From NCBI GenBank assembly GCA_043823825.1, contig JBDRTU010000028.1, positions 1 to 20,211 of the forward strand: a stretch of DNA of 20,211 nucleotides, written 5' to 3'. Every line of letters starts with the position of its first letter. Positions within the stretch are counted from its first letter, which is position 1. The translations under genes and the position numbers were made by a program. Below are positions 15,904 to 20,211 of the stretch, one piece after another. The notes below the pieces were generated by a model. That model saw nothing but the letters and a program-made list of their open reading frames with translations, did no database searches and was not told the origin of the DNA. This DNA comes from JBDRTU01 sp043823825 (lineage in GTDB: Bacteria > Patescibacteriota > Patescibacteriia > Veblenbacterales > UBA10138).

Positions 15904-16137
15904 TTAATAACGATAAACAATACGCGCTTTGCTCAGATCATATGGTGTCATTTCCACCCTTACACGATCGCCAGGTAATAATCTAATTCTATGCATGCGC
16001 ATTTTTCCAGATAAATGACCCATCACGCTGTGACCATTATCCAAAGTGATGCGAAAAGAGGCTGCGGGCAACAACTCATCTACTGATCCATCTACCTCTA
16101 AAAAACCCTTGGTATTGCTTTTAATATTTTCTACCAC
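15904..16137 (-). CDS. infA: Translation initiation factor IF-1
   Basis: The 77-residue OB-fold protein occupies the ribosomal A site during initiation. The signature VDGSVDELLPAASFRITLDNGHSVMGHLSGKMRMHRIRLLPGDRVRVEMTPYDLSKARIVYRY covers the whole fold and is close to consensus. Only the first ~12 residues vary. The start is GTG at 16137; no in-frame ATG precedes the conserved part. It is the first gene of the translation cluster, read from a consensus promoter about 170 bases upstream through a hairpin-containing leader. Confidence 0.96.
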   Translation of the reverse strand: MVENIKSNTKGFLEVDGSVDELLPAASFRITLDNGHSVMGHLSGKMRMHRIRLLPGDRVRVEMTPYDLSKARIVYRY

Positions 16138-16161
16138 TAATTAATAAATTAAGAACAAAAA

Positions 16162-16200
16162 TAAAATTTATGCCATCCGCAAGGCGGAATTGGCATAAAT
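16162..16200 (-). terminator. Terminator-like hairpin in the infA leader (possible attenuator)
   Basis: A 10-bp stem ATTTATGCCA/TGGCATAAAT (16166-16175, 16191-16200) continues through a 2-base bulge into TCCGC/GCGGA around a 3-base loop. On the minus strand it is followed by TTTTATTTTTG. It lies 28 bases before the infA start and downstream of the only good promoter in this gap. Transcripts reaching infA must cross it. It may end read-through from the alaS unit, attenuate the cluster, or both. Confidence 0.7.
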
Positions 16201-16311
16201 CCTTTAAAACGTTAAAAACTGTATGTTATATCTTTCAAATTCAAATTAATTAATAATACCCTTAAATTTCTTATATAGATTAGGTATTGATAATTGCTTT
16301 TACTGTACTAA

Positions 16312-16339
16312 AGTATATAATTTTTAGGCTATCTGTCAA
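16312..16339 (-). promoter_or_regulatory. Promoter of the infA-ribosomal protein cluster
   Basis: A perfect -35 TTGACA (16334-16339), 16-base spacer and -10 TATACT (16312-16317) on the minus strand. The -35 box lies inside the last codons of the upstream membrane-protein gene. Expected +1 near 16305 gives a leader of about 165 bases. Confidence 0.8.
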
Positions 16340-17027
16340 GTAATAATACTACCCTAGGATCAAGCTTTAACATTTTTTGGCTAATATTAGCAAAAAAAGC
16401 AAAGAATTGATGATAATTAACCGCTACTACATTAGGACGCGATTCAAGCCACAATTTACCTTCTGCTGCTGATAAGCTTCTAAGTTTTACTTGCCATTCG
16501 TTGGTTGGTAAGTAGTAATAAACTTTACTCTCTATATCTAACTGATTACTAATTTGCTTGCCAGAAACGCTGGCTGACCAATCGCCAAGCTGTATTTGAC
16601 TGTCTTGTCTAATTAAGATTTTATTACTCGGTACATTTTCCTTTAGGACAAAATTTATTAATTCTTGATAGTGTTCTACTTGATAAATAACAGATAAATT
16701 ATCAGTTTGCGCTAGAATATATCCCTTTTTTTGAAGCTGTTGAAAATCATCCCCTGGTTCAAGCAAACGGCCAGGCAAAATCCGCAAATTATAAATTGGT
16801 TCCTTAGCATCTATGTCAATTTTAAACAACAAGTCTATTTTTAATTCTTCTGTTTTTGGTGAAATTGTATATTCAATTTTAGGCAAAACTAACAATAATA
16901 CTCCTAAAATAACAATTAAAGTAATGAGAATAAACAAACCAAGCCAAAGCCGGTTGCGGCGATTGGCCATTATTAGGCTTGGTCTTTTTTTAATTAATTT
17001 ATGATTCACATTAACTACTTTTCGCAA
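16329..17027 (-). CDS. Single-pass membrane protein with extracytoplasmic domain, unknown function
   Basis: The product has a short basic cytoplasmic N-terminus (KKRPSL, RRNR), one strong membrane helix (about residues 28-50) and a ~180-residue outer domain beginning LPKIEYTISPKTEELKIDLLF. A membrane helix followed by a Pro-Lys strand and a TISPKTE-type stretch is common in surface-exposed Patescibacteria proteins, but I cannot assign a family. The outer part is mostly beta-like, with no catalytic motif or cysteines. The longest frame starts at a TTG (17027) overlapping alaS by 17 bases. A GTG at 17009, just after the alaS stop, or the ATG at 16970 are equally likely starts. It is the last gene of the alaS unit. 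Confidence 0.7.
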   Translation of the reverse strand: MRKVVNVNHKLIKKRPSLIMANRRNRLWLGLFILITLIVILGVLLLVLPKIEYTISPKTEELKIDLLFKIDIDAKEPIYNLRILPGRLLEPGDDFQQLQKKGYILAQTDNLSVIYQVEHYQELINFVLKENVPSNKILIRQDSQIQLGDWSASVSGKQISNQLDIESKVYYYLPTNEWQVKLRSLSAAEGKLWLESRPNVVAVNYHQFFAFFANISQKMLKLDPRVVLLLDR

Positions 17028-18891
17028 TTGCCTTAATCCGGCGAATGCCAGCTGACACTGCTTCTTCTTTAATTATTTTTAAACTACCAATCTGCCCAGT
17101 GTGCTCCACATGCGGCCCGCCACAGATTTCTGCCGAGTAAACTCGTCCCGAGCTGGTCGAGGGATCACCAATAAAATAAACTTTTACTTTGTTGCCAAGT
17201 TTAGCATACTTATCATCAAACAAACCAAGAGCTCCCTTTTGTTTTGCTTCGTCAACTGATAGCATTTCAAAATGCACTGGTAAATCTTGTTTAATTTTTT
17301 CATTAACAATTTTTTCTACTTTTGATATTTCTTCGGCTGTCATTTTGGTAGGATGAGAAAAATCAAACCGCAACCGTTCAGCAGTAATATTACTCCCCTT
17401 TTGCGCAACATGCTCACCCAAAACCTCACGCAAGGCCTTATGTAAAAGATGGGTAGCGGTATGATACTTAACTGCTATTTCTGAATTATCAGCTAAGCCA
17501 CCCTTAAACTTTTCAGCTGAAGCAGTTCTAGATGATTCTTGGTGTTCTTTTAATTCACTAGAATATTCTGAGGCTATCTCTTTTTTTCTATTCGTTAAAC
17601 TCAGGTTTGGTGTTTTAAACATTTGACATAATCGATCCCATTCATCAAAAATAATTTGTAAACGCAAACCGTGACTTTGATATAAATCAAAAAAATCTTT
17701 ACCATTCACAAGCTTAACTTTACCAAGAGTTCTATAAAAATCATATAATCGCCTAATTTCTGGTAATCCCTGAATAAGGGTCTTACTATATTTATCCTCC
17801 TCCACCATCAATTCATCAATTATGAACTCTCTTTTTCGTTGTAATTCTGAATAAACGTTTTTAAAAATAGATATAATAATTTCAGCCACTGGTACAACAA
17901 GACCTGTTTTTACACCAATTGATTTACCACTCTCAATAGCTTCACGAATCAGACGTCTGACTACATAACCCTGACCCAAATTAGATGGCTTGATACCGCG
18001 CGTATCGCCCATAATAAAAACCGCTGCCTTAATATGGTCAGCAATAATTCTAATAACCCTTTCATCTGGTTTAGTGGCTAATTCTTTAATTTTAGAAATT
18101 ATTGGTGCAAACTCTTCAATAGTGAAGACATTATCACAACCATTCAATACAGCTAAAGTTCTTTCCAAACCCATTCCAGTATCTACTATTTTCTGTTTTA
18201 ATGGTTCATATTTACCATCAGCGGTCTTATTGTACTGCATAAACACATCGTTCCAAATTTCTACCCAACGTTTATCCGTTGGGTCAAAAACATTTGGCGT
18301 AGCTCCTTTGCCTGCCCAATAAAACATTTCTGTATCTGGTCCGCACGGGCCAGTTTGACCCGCAGGCCCCCACCAGTTATCCTCTCGCCCTAAGAATACT
18401 ATCCTTTCTTTTAGTACTCCATGTGCTTGCCATAATTTAGCTGATTCATCATCTTTCTCAATATTATTATTTTTCTCACCTTCAAAACAAGAAATAGCTA
18501 TTTTATCTTTAGACAAACCCAATTCTTTAGTTAAAAACTCAAAACTCCACTCAATTGCTTCTTTCTTCCAATACCCGCCTTGTCCTATGCCATCAGGCGC
18601 GACAGGATCACCCAACGACCAATTTCCAAGCATTTCAAAAAAAGTTAAATGTACATTGTCACCCACCTCATCTATATCCCCTGTCCTAATGCATTTTTGG
18701 CAAGAGGTTAAACGTTTTCCCCCTGGATGATCCTCACCTAAAAAATACGGCACCAAAGGATGCATACCGGCGGTAGTAAATAAAACTGTTGAGTCGTTTT
18801 CAGGAATTAAAGAAGCAGAAGGGATTATGGTGTGCCCTTTTGACTTAAAAAAATCCAAATACTTTTGGCGTAATTCTTGTGCTGTAATCAT
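17011..18891 (-). CDS. alaS: Alanyl-tRNA synthetase, short form without C-Ala domain
   Basis: It charges tRNA-Ala and clears mischarged Ser/Gly. The class II catalytic domain opens with MITAQELRQKYLDFFKSKGH and contains FTTAGMHPLVPYFLG, FFEMLGNWSLGD and the DTGMGLERTLAVLNG motif. The editing (SAD) domain has its zinc ligands H477 and H481 (HTATH) and C590 and H594 (CGGPH). The protein ends right after it (VSAGIRRIKAIAKSS), so the DHHA1/C-Ala region of the usual ~875-residue enzyme is missing, as in other short AlaRS forms. Nine residues, PSTSSGRVY (577-585), interrupt the normally contiguous GD-S-x-EICGG segment and are encoded by a short repeat. The start overlaps the upstream DUF5680-like gene by 4 bases. 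Confidence 0.96.
   Translation of the reverse strand: MITAQELRQKYLDFFKSKGHTIIPSASLIPENDSTVLFTTAGMHPLVPYFLGEDHPGGKRLTSCQKCIRTGDIDEVGDNVHLTFFEMLGNWSLGDPVAPDGIGQGGYWKKEAIEWSFEFLTKELGLSKDKIAISCFEGEKNNNIEKDDESAKLWQAHGVLKERIVFLGREDNWWGPAGQTGPCGPDTEMFYWAGKGATPNVFDPTDKRWVEIWNDVFMQYNKTADGKYEPLKQKIVDTGMGLERTLAVLNGCDNVFTIEEFAPIISKIKELATKPDERVIRIIADHIKAAVFIMGDTRGIKPSNLGQGYVVRRLIREAIESGKSIGVKTGLVVPVAEIIISIFKNVYSELQRKREFIIDELMVEEDKYSKTLIQGLPEIRRLYDFYRTLGKVKLVNGKDFFDLYQSHGLRLQIIFDEWDRLCQMFKTPNLSLTNRKKEIASEYSSELKEHQESSRTASAEKFKGGLADNSEIAVKYHTATHLLHKALREVLGEHVAQKGSNITAERLRFDFSHPTKMTAEEISKVEKIVNEKIKQDLPVHFEMLSVDEAKQKGALGLFDDKYAKLGNKVKVYFIGDPSTSSGRVYSAEICGGPHVEHTGQIGSLKIIKEEAVSAGIRRIKAIAKSS
17140..17163. repeat. 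Short imperfect palindromic repeat inside alaS
   Basis: CTCGTCCCGAGCTGGTCGAG with flanking AC and GGA encodes the inserted peptide PSTSSGR on the minus strand. The ends CTCG/CGAG are complementary and an imperfect hairpin forms through the core. GC content is well above its surroundings. A diverged relative lies at 11929..11949. Confidence 0.6.
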
Positions 18892-19406
18892 AATTTATTT
18901 AAATCGTTTTGTAATTTAGTTGGTGATAATAATTTCCTAGACCACTGTTTATAGTTCCTCCTATCTTCCACACTACCGCCTTGATAAATCAGTCTATAAA
19001 CCGTCTTCTGATGATATTTAATTATCTCTTCTCCAGTCAAAAAACCACTGGATTCTTTATATTTATTATAATACTTAAACCCACTTTCACTAAATCCGTT
19101 TTTACCCCTGAATTTCTCCCCTACCCCGGCACGTAATGCTTTCTTCAAAAAATCAAATAATTTATCAGTCTTGGCTAAAAATTCTTTGACCATTATTCGG
19201 CCATAATAATTAAAACCAAAAATTGGTTTTTTATTCTTGAAATAAATACTTTGACCTATGAATTTTTGGTCACCAGAATAACGATCAACTACTATGTATT
19301 TGTCTTTTTTATAGACTATTACTTTAAACCAAGACAAAAATGGGTCTTTATATTTCACCCTAGCAGTTCCATATCCTCCCTTATTTAAAAACATACTCGT
19401 AGCCAT
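18888..19406 (-). CDS. DUF5680-like protein, unknown function
   Basis: The 172-residue soluble protein shows the pattern I associate with DUF5680. A strand pair YSGDQKFIGQSIYFKNKKPIFGFNYYGRI (about 42-71) precedes a helix FDFLKKALRAGV and an FRGKNGFSESGFKYYNKY loop. Near the C-terminus GEEIIKYHQKTVYRLIYQGG repeats the G-E-x-I-x-Y-x-x-K-x-V-Y theme. The family's function is not known to me. It is the first gene of the alaS unit, read from a promoter so close that the leader would be only a few bases, and its TGA overlaps the alaS ATG (ATGA), so translation of AlaRS is probably coupled to it. Family call from memory of the pattern, so moderate. Confidence 0.75.
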   Translation of the reverse strand: MATSMFLNKGGYGTARVKYKDPFLSWFKVIVYKKDKYIVVDRYSGDQKFIGQSIYFKNKKPIFGFNYYGRIMVKEFLAKTDKLFDFLKKALRAGVGEKFRGKNGFSESGFKYYNKYKESSGFLTGEEIIKYHQKTVYRLIYQGGSVEDRRNYKQWSRKLLSPTKLQNDLNKL

Positions 19407-19417
19407 ACCTACTCAAA

Positions 19418-19446
19418 AGTCTATCAAAAATACTACTACAATTCAA
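19418..19446 (-). promoter_or_regulatory. Putative promoter of the DUF5680-alaS unit
   Basis: -35 TTGAAT (19441-19446), 17-base spacer, -10 TAGACT (19418-19423) on the minus strand; each box matches consensus at 4 of 6 positions. The -10 box ends 11 bases before the ATG, so the leader would be about 5 bases. The -35 overlaps the terminator U-tract of the preceding gene. Confidence 0.5.
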
Positions 19447-19486
19447 ATAAAAAGAGGCTAACCACAAATGTTTTTGTGGCTAGCCT
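19445..19486 (-). terminator. Intrinsic terminator of the exported-protein gene
   Basis: A long hairpin AGGCTAxCCACAAA / TTTGTGGxTAGCCT (19455-19486; 13 of 14 pairs, 4-base loop) is followed on the minus strand by CTTTTTATTTG. It starts 36 bases after the stop of the 19522..19977 gene. Confidence 0.88.
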
Positions 19487-19521
19487 ATAATAGTTTATTG
19501 TACGAGGTGGTGTAAACCTAT

Positions 19522-19977
19522 CTACAATTTAGATTTAACTTTTGTAATAAAATTTTTCACCACTTCTACTACAAGACGCTTGTAATCTTCTGTCGTCACC
19601 TCAATCTTTGTAGGACTTAAACGTAAATCGCCCCCGGAAAACCATTTCATCTTTGGCCATCGGTTCCCGAAGCAGTCAGGCTCTTCATAAAGATCATTCG
19701 CGTCTTTAATACCTATATTACAGACTAATTTATCCCCCCATGGTTCGAAGCCTTCATAAGAGTATTTGTGAATATCCCCCTCTATGTACCGAGTGCTCCT
19801 TTGATTAAACTCCATACCAGAATCAATTAACGCCTGACGTAGTTCTGGCAACAATAAATTGGCTCCATCGCCTGTTATAGTGATATCACTCACTACCAGG
19901 CCACGAAGAGGGGGTTGCTGTGCGTAACAAACCACTGATAAGGTGAATGCGATTAAAACCATAAGTATTAGCTTCAT
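19522..19977 (-). CDS. Small exported protein, unknown function
   Basis: The 151-residue product begins with a clear Sec signal peptide: K at position 2, a hydrophobic core LILMVLIAFTLSVV and a likely signal-peptidase I site after CYA (about residue 19). The cysteine before it is not in a good lipobox. The mature ~130 residues are soluble and acidic to neutral, with two cysteines (in LVCNIG and PDCFGN) that could form a disulphide, and a helical Lys-rich C-terminus. I do not recognise the family. It is a single-gene unit with its own promoter, a good ribosome-binding site (TAGGAG, 9 bases from ATG) and terminator. It uses more Gly, Pro and GC-ending codons than its neighbours, which could mean recent acquisition. 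Confidence 0.75.
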   Translation of the reverse strand: MKLILMVLIAFTLSVVCYAQQPPLRGLVVSDITITGDGANLLLPELRQALIDSGMEFNQRSTRYIEGDIHKYSYEGFEPWGDKLVCNIGIKDANDLYEEPDCFGNRWPKMKWFSGGDLRLSPTKIEVTTEDYKRLVVEVVKNFITKVKSKL

Positions 19978-20036
19978 GGCTACTTACTCCTATATTGTTA
20001 TTGAACATTGTTTAATTGAAATTACATTTTGACCCT

Positions 20037-20065
20037 ATCTTACTGCGACCTCAATGTAAAGTCAA
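20037..20065 (-). promoter_or_regulatory. Promoter of the exported-protein gene
   Basis: -35 TTGACT (20060-20065), 17-base spacer, -10 TAAGAT (20037-20042) on the minus strand. Expected +1 near 20030 gives a leader of about 50 bases ending in TAGGAG. The -35 and first half of the spacer (TTGACTTTACATTGA) are identical to those of the prenyltransferase promoter. Confidence 0.7.
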
Positions 20066-20107
20066 TAATGAACCCTACCACCTAAATCCTTTCTTTTCAA
20101 CTTTTTC

Positions 20108-20141
20108 AAATAAAAATAGCGACCATTTTGCTGATCGCTAT
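20108..20141 (-). terminator. Intrinsic terminator of a unit entering from the right edge
   Basis: A 7-bp stem ATAGCGA/TCGCTAT (20116-20141), extended by CA/TG across one mismatch, is followed on the minus strand by TTTTTATTTG. It would end transcription coming from beyond the window. Confidence 0.7.
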
Positions 20142-20163
20142 AAATTAATTAATAATACCCACC

Positions 20164-20211
20164 CTATAATAACGCCCTTATCTCTGGTTTGGAAAATACT
20201 ATTTTTTCTAT
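20164..20211 (-). CDS. Possible 3' end of a CDS, truncated by the right edge
   Basis: On the minus strand 15 codons ending FSKPEIRALL lead to a TAG at 20164, 22 bases before a terminator hairpin. Another frame is also open across this piece and closes inside the hairpin (stop at 20138), which is less plausible. Too short to identify. Confidence 0.3.
   Translation of the reverse strand: MEKIVFSKPEIRALL

Noticed and set aside
1..20211. CRISPR array, tRNA or rRNA genes, insertion sequence, alternative UGA code
   Set aside because: No regularly spaced direct repeats, no cloverleaf or rRNA signatures, no transposase, and TGA is used as a normal stop.

Overview
The window looks like part of a small AT-rich bacterial genome of the Patescibacteria/CPR type, probably a Parcubacteria-like lineage. 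The evidence is a compact ribosomal-protein cluster with shortened or extended subunits, a 626-residue AlaRS that stops after its editing domain, an RpoA that stops after its N-terminal domain, few intergenic bases, weak Shine-Dalgarno signals and a large envelope-polysaccharide cluster. TGA is used as a stop (for example at the end of the 1183..2691 gene), so the code is standard and not the recoded UGA=Gly of Gracilibacteria/SR1. The lineage call is inference from gene content. Every supported gene lies on the minus strand, so transcription runs from high to low coordinates.

Reading in the direction of transcription: (1) The right edge holds the possible tail of a gene, a terminator, then a promoter driving a small exported protein of unknown function (19522..19977) with its own terminator. 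(2) A second unit has a very short leader and encodes a DUF5680-like protein, alaS coupled to it by an ATGA overlap, and a single-pass membrane protein. (3) A consensus promoter inside the end of that last gene drives the translation/transcription cluster infA - rpmJ - rpsM - rpsK - rpsD - rpoA - rplQ - rplM - rpsI, which closes with a strong GC hairpin terminator at 11879..11905. (4) The terminator U-tract runs straight into the promoter of a two-gene unit: a UbiA-superfamily prenyltransferase and an unrecognised 50-residue ORF, again closed by a hairpin. (5) That U-tract in turn abuts the promoter of a nine-gene envelope-glycan operon (10761 down past base 1): a Wzx-like flippase, two GT-B glycosyltransferases, three family-2 glycosyltransferases, a Wzy/WaaL-like membrane protein, and two tandem proteins with a PEP-synthase/PPDK-type architecture but no ATP-grasp domain. 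Together these would assemble a lipid-linked glycan in the cytoplasm, flip it and polymerise or ligate it outside. The role of the PEP-type pair is unknown.

The least expected signals are non-coding. Two related elements of about 140 nt sit upstream of rplQ and rpmJ. Each ends at the start codon of a ribosomal protein gene and its two ends can pair with each other. They could be a ribosomal-protein leader RNA or a MITE-like repeat. A terminator-like hairpin lies in the infA leader between promoter and gene. Other points are an AT-hook-like tail in place of the RpoA C-terminal domain, a repeat-derived peptide inserted beside the AlaRS editing site, and intergenic regions where one unit's terminator merges with the next unit's promoter.
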